Both the position numbers and the translations under genes were made by a program. Below the pieces are notes generated by a model, which saw only the letters and a list, made by a program, of their open reading frames with translations, did no database searches and was not told the origin of the DNA. Shown here piece by piece: positions 18,272 through 27,213 of a DNA stretch of 64,000 bases. Source of the stretch: Aureimonas phyllosphaerae. Its GTDB lineage: Bacteria; Pseudomonadota; Alphaproteobacteria; Rhizobiales; Rhizobiaceae. How positions within the stretch are numbered: the first letter of the stretch is position 1; each line of letters begins with the position of its first letter. The stretch covers positions 62,001-126,000 of the forward strand of contig NZ_FOOA01000004.1 in NCBI RefSeq assembly GCF_900113065.1, given 5' to 3'.

Positions 18272-19560
18272 GCGGCGTCGAAGTCATCTCCTTCGGCTGC
18301 CGCCTCAACACCTACGAGGCGGAGGTGATGAAGCGCGAGGCCGGCGAGGCCGGGCTCGGGTCCGACGGGCGCAAGGCGATCCTCGTCAACACCTGCGCGG
18401 TCACGGCCGAGGCTGTGCGCCAGGCGCGTCAGGCCGTGCGCCGCGCGCGCCGCGACAATCCGGACGCGCGCATCGTTGTCACCGGCTGCGCCGCGCAGAC
18501 CGAAAGCGCCCGCTTCGCCGACATGACGGAAGTCGATGCCGTGATCGGCAACGAGGAGAAGCTGTCGGCGGCCAGCTACCGAGCCCTCCCCGACTTCGGC
18601 GTGGCGGCGGCCGAGAAGATCCGCGTCAACGACATCATGAGCGTGCGGGAGACCGCTGGGCACATGGTGGATGCGATCGAGGGCCGGGCCCGCGCGATCG
18701 TGCAGGTGCAGAACGGCTGCGACCATCGCTGCACCTTCTGCATCATCCCTTACGGCCGGGGCAATTCGCGCTCCGTGCCGATGGGCGCGGCGGTGACGCA
18801 GGTGAAGCGGCTGGTCGACAACGGCTACGCGGAGGTCGTCCTGTCGGGCGTCGACATGACGAGCTGGGGCGCCGACCTGCCGGGCGCCCCGCGCCTCGGG
18901 ACCCTCGTCCAGTCCATCCTGCGCCACGTGCCGGACCTCCAGCGCCTGCGCCTCTCGTCGATCGACAGCGTCGAGGCCGACGAGGCTCTGGTCGAGGCGA
19001 TCGGCGGCGACCGCCGCGTCATGCCGCATCTCCACCTGTCGCTGCAGGCCGGCGACGACATGATCCTGAAGCGGATGAAGCGCCGCCACCTGCGGGACGA
19101 CTCCATCCGCTTCTGCGCCGAGCTGCGGCAAAAGCGCCCCGACATCGTCTTCGGCGCCGACATCATCGCCGGCTTCCCGACCGAGACCGAGGCGATGTTC
19201 GAGAACTCGCTTGGGCTCGTTGCCGATTGCGGGCTGACGCATCTCCACGTCTTTCCCTTCAGCCCGCGCGAGGGAACGCCGGCCGCGCGCATGCCGCAGC
19301 TGCCAAAACCCGTGGTCAAGGAGCGCGCCGCCCGCCTGCGAGCGCTCGGCGATGCGGCCTACCGCGCCCACCTCGGGCGCGCCGTCGGGCAGCGTCGCGC
19401 CGTCCTGGTGGAGCGCGAAGGTCTCGGCCGAACCGAGGACTTCACGCTGGCCGAGATCGACACCGGCCTCCCCGGCGAGATCGTCGACGCTATCATTCAT
19501 GGCGAAACGGGCGAACGCCTACTCGCCACCTCACTCCCGGCCGCGCGCGCCGCAGCCTGA
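18268..19560 (+). CDS. mtaB: tRNA (t6A37-C2)-methylthiotransferase MtaB
   Basis: A 430-aa radical SAM enzyme that converts t6A to ms2t6A at tRNA position 37. Seen: N-terminal cluster cysteines in [15 protein letters not shown] and TGCAAQ; the radical SAM motif CDHRCTFC near residue 150; [10 protein letters not shown]; and a C-terminal TRAM-like region. The start is GTG at 18268 overlapping the dapF stop; upstream in-frame codons read as dapF antiphase sequence. ftsY follows 23 bp later. Confidence 0.95.
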   Translation: MSGVEVISFGCRLNTYEAEVMKREAGEAGLGSDGRKAILVNTCAVTAEAVRQARQAVRRARRDNPDARIVVTGCAAQTESARFADMTEVDAVIGNEEKLSAASYRALPDFGVAAAEKIRVNDIMSVRETAGHMVDAIEGRARAIVQVQNGCDHRCTFCIIPYGRGNSRSVPMGAAVTQVKRLVDNGYAEVVLSGVDMTSWGADLPGAPRLGTLVQSILRHVPDLQRLRLSSIDSVEADEALVEAIGGDRRVMPHLHLSLQAGDDMILKRMKRRHLRDDSIRFCAELRQKRPDIVFGADIIAGFPTETEAMFENSLGLVADCGLTHLHVFPFSPREGTPAARMPQLPKPVVKERAARLRALGDAAYRAHLGRAVGQRRAVLVEREGLGRTEDFTLAEIDTGLPGEIVDAIIHGETGERLLATSLPAARAAA

Positions 19561-19583
19561 CCAGACCGATCGGATCGCATCGC

Positions 19584-21247
19584 ATGGCCGAGCAACGAGG
19601 CTTCTTCCGCCGCATCTTCTCCTTCGGGGCGAAGGAGGAGGAGCGCATCCCGGAATCGGGCGGCTTGCCGCGCGCGCAGGACACGACGGCCGCCCGTCCC
19701 GATTCCACCGTGCCGGAAATCCACCAGCCGGCGATGGCCTCGGCGGACGTCGATTCGGAAGCGGGCGCGGCGGCCGACGAGCCGGCCGGCGGCGGCATCA
19801 CCCCGCTCCAACCGAAGGACCCCGACGGCTCGGCCGTCCCGGCTGAAAAAAAAACTCTGAACTAGAGGCCGAGCCGGCACCGACGCCGGCTCCCGTCGCG
19901 CTCGCGCCGGTCGAGGCCGCCCCGGCACAAGACTCGCCGAGCGACGACACGGCCTTCCTCGACGAACCGCTGACGCCGGAGAAGGAGGCCGAGGGCGACT
20001 TCTCCTGGCTCGACGCGCCAGTGGACGAGCCGGCCGACGAGCGCGGGGTCGAGCCCGACAGCGCGCTGCCGCCCGCGGAAGCCGCGCTGGTCGCGGGTGA
20101 CGGCGGCATCGACGCGGCCGCCGTCCACGACGCGCCGGTCGACGCGGCGCTGGTCGATGGCGAGCGTGAGCCCGACCATGACGAGTTCGCCTGGCTCGAC
20201 GCCCCGCTCCCGCCGGAGCCGGAGAGTGCCCGTGCGCCGATCCCCGGCCGCGTCGGCACCGAGGGGGAAGGCTGGAGCCTTCGCGAGGCGCGCGCCGACG
20301 CGGTTCTCGCGGCCGAGCCGAGAAAGCCCTTCTTCCAGCGACTGCGCGAGGGTCTCGCGCGCTCCTCCAACCAGCTGTCCGGCCAGATCACGGCGCTCTT
20401 CACCAAGCGGCGCCTCGACGAGGAGACGCTGCAGGAGTTCGAGGACGTCCTGATCCAGGCCGATCTCGGCGTCGAGACCGCGATGCGCATCACCGACCGC
20501 CTGTCGGACGGGCGCTTCGGCAAGGAAATCTCGGGCGACGCCGTGCGCGCCATCCTCGCCGACGAGGTGGAGAAGGCGCTGGATCCGGTAGCAAGGCCCC
20601 TTGAACTCGACCTCTCGGTCAAGCCGCACGTAATCCTCGTCGTCGGCGTCAACGGCACCGGCAAGACCACGACCATCGGCAAGCTGACGGCCAAGCTGGT
20701 GCGCGGCGGCCTGAAGGTGACGCTCGCCGCGGGCGACACGTTCCGTGCCGCCGCCGTCGAGCAGCTGAAGATCTGGGGCGAGCGCACCAATTCCACCGTG
20801 GTCGCCAAGGCGATCGGCGCGGATGCGGCGGGCCTCGCCTTCGAGGCCTACGACGAGGCCGTGCGCAACGATTCCGACGTCCTGATCATCGACACGGCCG
20901 GCCGCCTTCAGAACAAGGCGGAGCTGATGGACGAACTCGCCAAGATCGTGCGCGTCCTCCAGAAGCGCGAGCCGGACGCGCCGCACACCGTGCTGCAGAC
21001 GCTGGACGCGACCACTGGCCAGAACGCGCTCAATCAGGTCGAGATCTTCCGCAATGTGGCGGGCGTCAACGGCCTCGTGATGACCAAGCTCGACGGCACG
21101 GCGCGCGGCGGCATCCTCGTGGCGATTGCCGCCAAGCACAAGCTGCCGGTGTTCTTCGTCGGCGTCGGCGAGGGCATCGACGACCTCGAGCCCTTCAAGG
21201 CACGCGACTTCGCCGAAGCCATCGCGGGCCGCGCCGGCACCGCCTGA
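19584..21247 (+). CDS. ftsY: SRP receptor FtsY, interrupted by a frameshift at an A9 run
   Basis: Receptor GTPase that docks SRP-ribosome complexes at the inner membrane. The NG domain is intact from about 20300: [14 protein letters not shown] (G1), [16 protein letters not shown] (G3) and [10 protein letters not shown] (G4). The N-terminal part, [15 protein letters not shown] followed by an acidic linker, is in another frame starting at 19584 and stops at 19863. The switch needed is -1 (or one extra base) exactly at nine adenines, 19846-19854; the join then reads [14 protein letters not shown] and gives 554 aa. The downstream frame has no ATG and no ribosome binding site before a GTG at 20021, so independent translation is unlikely. 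Options are slippage, true mutation or sequencing error. Confidence 0.88.
19846..19854 (+). other. A9 homopolymer / slippery site inside ftsY
   Basis: Nine consecutive A bases in a GC-rich gene, read as GAA AAA AAA ACT. It contains the classical -1 heptamer A AAA AAA in the right phase. The zero frame ends at TAG 19863, and the -1 frame runs on to the FtsY GTPase domain. Confidence 0.85.
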
Positions 21248-21299
21248 AATCAGCCGCGATGGCGCGGGACACCGCTCCATCCGGGAAAGGAACGATCCC

Positions 21300-21953
21300 A
21301 TGTCCGACGAGATCATCGAGAAGCCGCCCAACGCGCCGGGCCGCAAGGAGGTCAACCCGCTCCTGAAGTTCGCGCTGGAGCTCGGGCCGCTGGTCGTCTT
21401 CTTCTTCGCCAATTCGCGCGGCGAAGCGATCGCCCGGGCAGTGCCGGCGCTCGGAAACCTCGGCGGCCCGCTCTTTGTCGCGACCGCGCTCTTCATGATG
21501 GCGACCGTGGTGGCGCTCGCCGTCTCCTACGCGCTGACCCGCTCGCTACCGATCATGCCGATCGTCTCCGGGCTCGTGGTCGTCGTCTTCGGCACGCTGA
21601 CGCTCTGGTTGCAGGACGAGGTCTTCATCAAGATGAAGCCGACGATCGTGAACGGCTTGTTCGCGGCCGTTCTTCTCGGCGGTCTCGCATTCGGCAAGCC
21701 GCTGCTGGGCTACGTCTTCGACCAGGCCTTCAAGCTCGACGACGAGGGCTGGCGCAAGCTGACGCTGCGCTGGGGCCTGTTCTTCGTGTTCCTCGCCATC
21801 CTCAACGAGGTGGTCTGGCGCATGTTCTCGACCGACTTCTGGGTGGCCTTCAAGGTCTGGGGCACGATGCCGATCACGGTCGCCTTCATGCTGCTCCAGT
21901 TCCCGCTCCTGAAGCGCCATTCGCTGGAGCCGCTCTTCGACAAGAAAGCGTGA
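21300..21953 (+). CDS. yciB: Inner membrane-spanning protein YciB (septation protein A family)
   Basis: A 217-aa integral membrane protein with five to six spans; the family affects cell-envelope integrity and septation, with molecular function unresolved. Seen: [20 protein letters not shown] at the N-terminus, [16 protein letters not shown] in the middle and the [16 protein letters not shown] region near the C-terminus, all characteristic. The ATG at 21300 is preceded by GGGAAAGGAA. It lies 52 bp after ftsY in the order ftsY-yciB that is common in alphaproteobacteria. Confidence 0.94.
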   Translation: MSDEIIEKPPNAPGRKEVNPLLKFALELGPLVVFFFANSRGEAIARAVPALGNLGGPLFVATALFMMATVVALAVSYALTRSLPIMPIVSGLVVVVFGTLTLWLQDEVFIKMKPTIVNGLFAAVLLGGLAFGKPLLGYVFDQAFKLDDEGWRKLTLRWGLFFVFLAILNEVVWRMFSTDFWVAFKVWGTMPITVAFMLLQFPLLKRHSLEPLFDKKA

Positions 21954-22048
21954 CCGCCAGGGCCGGCATCGCGACCGGCCCGCGCTTGCAGCGGCCAATG
22001 GCCATCCCACATCGGTTCCAGAGACAAGGAAACCCGAGGAGTGGACGA

Positions 22049-22912
22049 ATGGTCGACGCGCAGAAGCTTCTGGATCAGTTTCTCGGAACGGGCCGCGCCT
22101 ACAATGCAGATCCCCGCTATCGCCAACCGGGCCAGGGCGGCGGCTCGCTTCAGGACACGCTGGTCAGGACGCTCGGCGGCGCGCTTGGTGGCACCGGCGC
22201 GCGCTCAGGCGGCGGCATCGGCGACCTGATTGGCGGCGTCCTGTCCGGCTCGCGCGGCGGGTCCGGCGGCATGGGCGGCGGCCTCGCGGGCAAGGCGATC
22301 GGCGGCGCGCTCGCGGGCGGCCTCGCCTCGAAGATCCTCGGCGGCAAGCACGGCCGGGGCGTCGGCGGCTCGGCGCTCAAGCTCGGCGGCCTCGCACTCG
22401 TCGCGGGCCTCGGCTACAAGGCGTGGCAGAACTATCAGGCGCAGCAGCAGGCGGCCGGCAGCGGCGCCGCCGCCCATGCCGGCGCGGCGCGCCTGCCCCA
22501 TGGCGAAATCCCGCACGCCGCCGGCACGCGCTTCCATCCGTCAGAAGACACGGAGGCCGAGCGCCGCGCACGCCTGCTTCTTTCGGCGATGATCGCGGCC
22601 GCCAAGGCCGACGGCTACATCGACCGCGCCGAGGAGGAGGCGATCTTCGGCCGGATCGACGATCTCGATCTCGACCCCGAGGAGAAGGGTCTCCTGATGG
22701 ACGAGATGCGCCGGCCGATGTCGATCGACCAGATCGCCGCCGAGGTACGCGACCGCGAGACCGCGATCGAGGTCTATACCGCCTCGGTGCTGGCGATCGA
22801 CGCCGACCATCCGGCCGAGCGCGCCTATCTCGACTATCTCGCCGCCCGCCTCGACCTCGCGCCCGATCTCGTCGCCGAGATCCGCCGGGCGGCCGACGAA
22901 GTGCAGGCTTGA
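22049..22912 (+). CDS. TerB-fold DUF533 protein (YebE-like)
   Basis: A 287-aa protein with a glycine-rich N-terminal half (residues 25-125, many GG repeats and a short hydrophobic stretch SALKLGGLALVAGLGYKAW) that may contact the membrane, and a C-terminal helical TerB-like domain with an acidic motif DGYIDRAEEEAIFGRIDDLDLDPEEK near residue 190. DUF533 proteins such as E. coli YebE are of unknown function; a tellurite link is by domain name only. The ATG at 22049 has CGAGGAG upstream. It stands between yciB and the YigZ gene. Confidence 0.85.
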   Translation: MVDAQKLLDQFLGTGRAYNADPRYRQPGQGGGSLQDTLVRTLGGALGGTGARSGGGIGDLIGGVLSGSRGGSGGMGGGLAGKAIGGALAGGLASKILGGKHGRGVGGSALKLGGLALVAGLGYKAWQNYQAQQQAAGSGAAAHAGAARLPHGEIPHAAGTRFHPSEDTEAERRARLLLSAMIAAAKADGYIDRAEEEAIFGRIDDLDLDPEEKGLLMDEMRRPMSIDQIAAEVRDRETAIEVYTASVLAIDADHPAERAYLDYLAARLDLAPDLVAEIRRAADEVQA

Positions 22913-22946
22913 CGAAACGGGGCGGCGGGCGCCAAGCCTGCCGCCC

Positions 22947-23540
22947 ATGTTCGCCCTCCATCGATCCGAAGAGGTCTCGCAGGAGATCCGCAAGAGCCGC
23001 TTTCGGGCGCGCGCCGCGCCGATCGAGACGGAAGCGGACGCCCGGCGTCTCCTTGCCGAATGGAGCGATCCGCAGGCCAACCACAATTGCTGGGCCTGGC
23101 GCATCGGTGCGGTCTATCGTTTCAGCGACGACGGGGAGCCTGGCGGCACTGCCGGCAAGCCGATCCTCCAAGCGATCGACGGGCGCGAGCTCGATCGGGT
23201 GCTGGTCGTCGTCACGCGCTGGTTCGGCGGCGTGCTGCTCGGAGCCGGCGGGCTGATCCGCGCCTATGGTGGCACCGCCGCCGCCTGTCTGCGCGCGGCC
23301 GAGATCGTGCCGTTGGTTCCCACCGTCGCGCTCGAGATCGAGTGCCAGTTCTCCGATCTCGCCCTCGTCCAGTCGCGCATCGCTGCGCGCGAAGGCGCGG
23401 CGGTCGAGGACCAGACGTTCACCGACACCGGCGCACGGTTGCGGGTCCGCCTTCCCGCGGATGGCGCGGATACGCTCCTGCGAACGCTGAGCGACCTGAC
23501 GAGCGGCCGGCTGGTCGTGCGCCGGGAAGAGCCGGCCTAG
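22947..23540 (+). CDS. YigZ/IMPACT family protein
   Basis: A 197-aa protein of the UPF0029 family, related to eukaryotic IMPACT and E. coli YigZ. Seen: KSRFRARAAPI near the start, NHNCWAWRIG, FSDDGEPGGTAGKPIL and TRWFGGVLLGAGGLIRAYGG, the family signature. Members have been proposed to bind nucleic acid or translation factors, but the biochemical role is not settled. Its last 4 bp overlap the end of the convergent Nudix gene. Confidence 0.92.
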   Translation: MFALHRSEEVSQEIRKSRFRARAAPIETEADARRLLAEWSDPQANHNCWAWRIGAVYRFSDDGEPGGTAGKPILQAIDGRELDRVLVVVTRWFGGVLLGAGGLIRAYGGTAAACLRAAEIVPLVPTVALEIECQFSDLALVQSRIAAREGAAVEDQTFTDTGARLRVRLPADGADTLLRTLSDLTSGRLVVRREEPA

Positions 23541-24103
23541 AAGTCGCCGACCGGAAGCGGACGACCGTCCGGCATGCGGTCGCCGGCCGCGCCTTCCGGA
23601 TTGCCGAAGGGAACGGGCGGCGCGCCGCCTTCCGCCGCGCGCTCGTGGTTCAACGCCCAGTGCACCGAGGGAAATGCGAGGTCGTCCCAGGGGATCTCGT
23701 CCCAGGCGAAGAACCGCAGTTCCAGCGTCTCGACACCGGCCTCCACCGCCGGGTCGGAGAGCTCGGCGCGAAAGATCAGTTGCACCTGGCTGATCCGCGG
23801 CACCGAATAAATCGCGAGCAGCCGCTCGATGGCGATGCTCGCGCCCGCCTCCTCGCGCGCCTCGCGCATCGCGCCCTCCTCCGGCGTCTCGTTCAGCTCC
23901 ATGTAGCCGGCGGGAATCGTCCAGTAGCCGCGCCGCGGCTCGATCGCGCGCCGGCAGAGGAGGATGCGCCCCTCGGAGCGCACCACCGACCCCACCACGA
24001 TCTTGGGGTTCTCGTAGGCGACGAAGCCGCAATGGTCGCAGACCTTGCGCGGCATGGCGTCCCCTTCGGGCACGCGAACGGAAAAGGCGCGATCGAGCGT
24101 CAT
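23537..24103 (-). CDS. Nudix hydrolase with a partial zinc-ribbon
   Basis: A 188-aa Nudix hydrolase that should cleave a nucleoside-diphosphate-linked substrate such as ADP-ribose or NADH. Seen: the Nudix box GYMELNETPEEGAMREAREEAG near residue 70, and an N-terminal VCDHCGF CxxC; only one CxxC is present, so a full zinc site is doubtful. I keep the start at 24103 because FSVRVPEGD looks conserved in rhizobial relatives, although the ATG at 24055 has a better ribosome binding site (AAGGGG). It is tail-to-tail with the YigZ gene. Confidence 0.88.
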   Translation of the reverse strand: MTLDRAFSVRVPEGDAMPRKVCDHCGFVAYENPKIVVGSVVRSEGRILLCRRAIEPRRGYWTIPAGYMELNETPEEGAMREAREEAGASIAIERLLAIYSVPRISQVQLIFRAELSDPAVEAGVETLELRFFAWDEIPWDDLAFPSVHWALNHERAAEGGAPPVPFGNPEGAAGDRMPDGRPLPVGDF

Positions 24104-24215
24104 GTGCGCTGAGATATGGCGCGCGCCGGCATCGGCGACGGGTCCGCTGGCAGCGACGGTCGCTTTGCGCTAGACCCGATCCGAAGCCGGCCTTACCGCT
24201 TCGAGGACAGGTGCC

Positions 24216-25430
24216 ATGACGACCGTCGCCCGCTCCCCCTGGATCGCCCTCCTCTGCGGAGCGGTGATCGTCACCATCGCCATGGGCCTGCGCCAGAGCT
24301 ACGGCCTGCTCCTGCGGCCCGTGGAGCTCGAGATCGGCGTCGGACGCGAGGCGTTCGGTCTGGCCATCGCGCTGCAGAACCTCCTTCTCGGCCTCGCCCA
24401 GCCCTTCGTCGGCGCGATCGCCGATCGGCACGGCGCGGGCCGCGTCGCGGCCGCGGGCGGCCTCCTCTACGCAGTGAGCCTCGTCCTCGCCTCGCAGGTC
24501 TCGGGCGCCTTCGGCCTGCAGATGACGCTCGGCACCCTCCTCGGCCTTGCGATGACCGGCGTCACCTTCGTCGTAGTGCTCGGCGCCGTCGGGCGCTTCG
24601 TGCCGGCCGAAAAGCGCGGGCTCGCCTTCGGCATCGTGACCGCCGGCGGCTCCGTCGGCCAGTTCCTGCTCGTGCCCGCCATGCAGATGGCGATCGCCGG
24701 GCTCGGCTGGCGCGGCGCGCTTCTGGCCGGCGCGGCGCTGGCGGCTCTGATGGTGGTGCTGGCGGCGGGGATCGCCGGCCGGCCCGCAACGGCGCCTTCC
24801 GCCGCCTCGCTGCCGCCGCAGCGGCTCGGCGAAGCCCTGCGGCAGGCCGGCGGCCACGGCGGCTACTGGCTCCTTAACGTCGGCTTCTTCGTCTGTGGCT
24901 TCCATGTCGCCTTCATCGCGACGCACCTGCCGGCCTTTCTCGTCGATCAGGGCCTCGATCCGAGCGTCGGCGCACGGGCGCTGGCGCTGGTCGGCCTGTT
25001 CAACATCTTCGGCTCCTACGTCTTCGGCCTCTCGGCCGACCGCTTGCGCAAGAAGAACGTTCTCGCCGCGATCTACTTCGGGCGGGCGGTGGTCATCATC
25101 GGCTTCCTCGCCGTTCCCTTCACGCCGCTCTCGGCCACGGTCTTCGCCTGCGCCATGGGCTTCCTGTGGCTCGGCACGGTGCCGCTGACGAGCGGGCTCG
25201 TCGGCCAGATTTTCGGCGTCCGCTACCTGTCGACGCTGTTCGGCATCGTCTTCATGAGCCACCAGATCGGCGCGTTCTTCGGAGCGTGGGCGGCGGGCCT
25301 GCTGTTCGAGCGCACGGGCAGCTACGATCTCGCCTGGACGGTCTCGATCGCGCTGGCCGTGATCGCCGGACTGGCGAACCTGCCGATCCGCGACGCGCCG
25401 GTCCGCTCGAAAGCCGTGGTCGCCGCATGA
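24216..25430 (+). CDS. MFS transporter (major facilitator, 12 TM)
   Basis: A 404-aa inner-membrane carrier with twelve predicted spans. Seen: the loop 2-3 motif GAIADRHGAGRVAA (a variant of the MFS GxxaDrxGrr signature), GMGLRQSYGLLLRP-like sequence in TM1, and a second-half FGLSADRLRKKN loop. The pattern resembles the oxalate/monocarboxylate-type MFS group, but the substrate is not determinable. Its TGA stop overlaps the ATG of a 41-codon gene (ATGA). Confidence 0.88.
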   Translation: MTTVARSPWIALLCGAVIVTIAMGLRQSYGLLLRPVELEIGVGREAFGLAIALQNLLLGLAQPFVGAIADRHGAGRVAAAGGLLYAVSLVLASQVSGAFGLQMTLGTLLGLAMTGVTFVVVLGAVGRFVPAEKRGLAFGIVTAGGSVGQFLLVPAMQMAIAGLGWRGALLAGAALAALMVVLAAGIAGRPATAPSAASLPPQRLGEALRQAGGHGGYWLLNVGFFVCGFHVAFIATHLPAFLVDQGLDPSVGARALALVGLFNIFGSYVFGLSADRLRKKNVLAAIYFGRAVVIIGFLAVPFTPLSATVFACAMGFLWLGTVPLTSGLVGQIFGVRYLSTLFGIVFMSHQIGAFFGAWAAGLLFERTGSYDLAWTVSIALAVIAGLANLPIRDAPVRSKAVVAA

Positions 25431-25552
25431 GCCGCATCGTGGAATGGATGGCCTTCGCCCTCCTCGCGGGCCTGTCGGCGATCGGCTATGCGCTGTGGCA
25501 GGCCGAAGGGCTCGGCCTCTGGACCGGGATGGCCTTCGGCTTCTGTCTTTGA
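25427..25552 (+). CDS. Small membrane peptide coupled to the MFS gene
   Basis: A 41-residue ORF beginning MSRIVEWMAFALLAG and ending FGFCL, overlapping the MFS stop by ATGA. It is strongly hydrophobic with one clear membrane span (about residues 7-23) and a second weaker one near the C-terminus. Tight coupling and composition suggest a real gene, perhaps an accessory subunit, but no family is recognised and the length is short, so it could be chance. Confidence 0.55.
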   Translation: MSRIVEWMAFALLAGLSAIGYALWQAEGLGLWTGMAFGFCL

Positions 25553-25668
25553 ACCGTTTCCGCCGGGGTCGGATGGTCGGCCCGGGGGGAATCAAAGCGA
25601 AGCCGCCCCGCCCCGCGGCAGGCGTCCGTCGGACGATCGCGACCGTTCGAGCCGGTCGGACAGCGCTC

Positions 25669-26262
25669 CTAACCTTTGGCCGGTGCGATCTTCGCCAGGG
25701 CCGGCAGGAGCCCACCCTCGACGCTTTGCGGCGTCAGCGGTCCCGTCTGCTTCCAGAGGATCGTGCCGTCCGGTCCGACCAGGAACGTCTCCGGCACGCC
25801 ATAGACGCCCCAGTCGATCGTCGAGCGACCGGCCTCGTCGGTGCCGAGCGCGTCGAACGGGTTGCCGAGATCGCGCAAGAAAGCGAGCGCGTTTTCCGGC
25901 TTGTCCTTGTAGTTGATGGCGACGACCTCGAAGCGCGGGTCCTGCGACAGCGCCATCAGCGCCGGATGCTCCTGCCGGCAAGGCACGCACCACGACGCAA
26001 AGACGTTGACCAGCCGAACGCGGCCGTCGCCCGGTACGAGATCGAGCCCCGGTACCGGGGCGCCGGAGGCGGTGGTGAGTCCCGCCAGTGGCGGAAGGCG
26101 GGTTTCGGGCGCCGGCTTGCCGATCAGGGCCGAGGGCAGCACCTGCGGGTCGTGCCCCGACAGGAGCTGGTAAAGGAAGACGCCCGCGAGCCCCGCGAAG
26201 AGGACGACCGGCAGCATCACGAGGACGGGGCGCCGGCGTGGACGCTTGGCGGCCTCGCTCAT
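25669..26262 (-). CDS. ccmG: Cytochrome c biogenesis thiol:disulfide oxidoreductase CcmG (DsbE/CycY)
   Basis: A 197-aa periplasmic thioredoxin-like protein tethered by one N-terminal membrane span (residues 13-32). It keeps apocytochrome c heme-binding cysteines reduced. Seen: the active site WCVPC at residues 91-95, VNVFAS before it, and the cis-proline loop YGVPETFLVGPDG near 154. The ATG at 26262 overlaps the ccmD stop. It is the last gene of the ccm cluster here. Confidence 0.95.
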   Translation of the reverse strand: MSEAAKRPRRRPVLVMLPVVLFAGLAGVFLYQLLSGHDPQVLPSALIGKPAPETRLPPLAGLTTASGAPVPGLDLVPGDGRVRLVNVFASWCVPCRQEHPALMALSQDPRFEVVAINYKDKPENALAFLRDLGNPFDALGTDEAGRSTIDWGVYGVPETFLVGPDGTILWKQTGPLTPQSVEGGLLPALAKIAPAKG

Positions 26263-26414
26263 CGTGCCCGCCCCCGGCCGGATACCGTTTCGAGCTCGGC
26301 GAGCCGCCGGCGCACGGAGCGCGCGTCGAGATAGACCCAGAGCCCGAGCCCCCCGAGCGCGACGGCGGCCATGCCGTAGGCGGCCGCGACGAAGGCGACG
26401 TAGCTGCCGGCCAT
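26259..26414 (-). CDS. ccmD: Heme exporter protein CcmD
   Basis: A 51-residue single-span protein (MAGSYVAFVAAAYG, LGGLGLWVYLDARSVRRRL) of typical CcmD layout: a short N-terminus, one membrane helix and a basic tail. It helps release holo-CcmE from the CcmABC heme exporter. It overlaps ccmG by ATGA and begins 6 bp after ccmC. A GTG three codons upstream could be an alternative start. Confidence 0.88.
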   Translation of the reverse strand: MAGSYVAFVAAAYGMAAVALGGLGLWVYLDARSVRRRLAELETVSGRGRAR

Positions 26415-26419
26415 GGCGG

Positions 26420-27172
26420 TCACGCGCTTCCGAGCGCCCGGCGGCGCTGGAGGCTAAGCAGGCGGCGACGGCGGATCTCGGTGCGCATGGCGGTGAGGTG
26501 AAGGGCGAAGAACAGGAACGAGAAGCCGATCGCCGAGAGAAACAGCGGCCAGAGATAGGCGGTGTCCATCGTCGGCCCATCCATGCGCAAGACGCTGGCG
26601 GGCTGGTGCAGCGTGTTCCACCAGTCCACCGAGAACTTGATGATGGGGATGATCACGAAGCCGACCAGCACGAAGACCGAGGCCATGCGTCCCGCGCGCT
26701 GCGGCTCCTCGAAGGCCCGCGTCAGCGCGATCAGGCCGAGATACATCAGGAACAGGACGAAGACCGAGGTCAGGCGGGCATCCCACACCCACCACGTCCC
26801 CCACATCGGGCGGCCCCAGACCGAGCCGGTGAAGAGGCAGAGGAACGTGAACACGGCGCCGATCGGGGCGGCTGCGCGGATCGAGACCTCCGCGATCGGA
26901 TGGCGCCACACGAGGAGCCCGAGCGCCGAGACGCTCATCACCGTCCACACCATCATCGACAGCCAGGCGAAGGGCACGTGGACGAAGAGGATCCGCACCG
27001 TGGTCCCCTGCTGGTAGTCCTCCGGAGCGGTCAGGCCCAAGCCGAGGCCAACCGCGAGGCATGCCAGCGCGACCGCGTAGAGCCACGGCTGCAGGCGCCC
27101 GGACAATTCCAGGAACCGGGTCGGGTTCGCCAGGATAGCGAAGCGGGAAGGACGGGCGGCGAGGTCGCTCAT
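26420..27172 (-). CDS. ccmC: Heme exporter protein CcmC
   Basis: A 250-aa six-span membrane protein that loads heme onto CcmE in the periplasm. Seen: the tryptophan-rich heme-handling motif WGTWWVWDARLTS near residue 125, with conserved histidines in VHVPFAW and WNTLHQPAS. I chose the ATG at 27172 (MSDLAARP) over a TTG three codons upstream. A GNAT gene separates it from ccmB. Confidence 0.96.
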   Translation of the reverse strand: MSDLAARPSRFAILANPTRFLELSGRLQPWLYAVALACLAVGLGLGLTAPEDYQQGTTVRILFVHVPFAWLSMMVWTVMSVSALGLLVWRHPIAEVSIRAAAPIGAVFTFLCLFTGSVWGRPMWGTWWVWDARLTSVFVLFLMYLGLIALTRAFEEPQRAGRMASVFVLVGFVIIPIIKFSVDWWNTLHQPASVLRMDGPTMDTAYLWPLFLSAIGFSFLFFALHLTAMRTEIRRRRLLSLQRRRALGSA

Positions 27173-27213
27173 GGGTTCCAAGCTTTAGTGCGTGTCCGGC
27201 GCGTCCGCAAACG

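Noticed and set aside
20021-21247. FtsY starting at the GTG at 20021 as a complete gene
   Set aside because: No ribosome binding site lies before that GTG, and the typical FtsY N-terminus is found upstream in another frame, so a frameshifted gene from 19584 is the better model.
22377-25715. A 1112-codon minus-strand open frame crossing several genes
   Set aside because: It spans the TerB, YigZ, Nudix and MFS genes in a shadow frame, is Arg/Gly/Asp-rich and has no domain.
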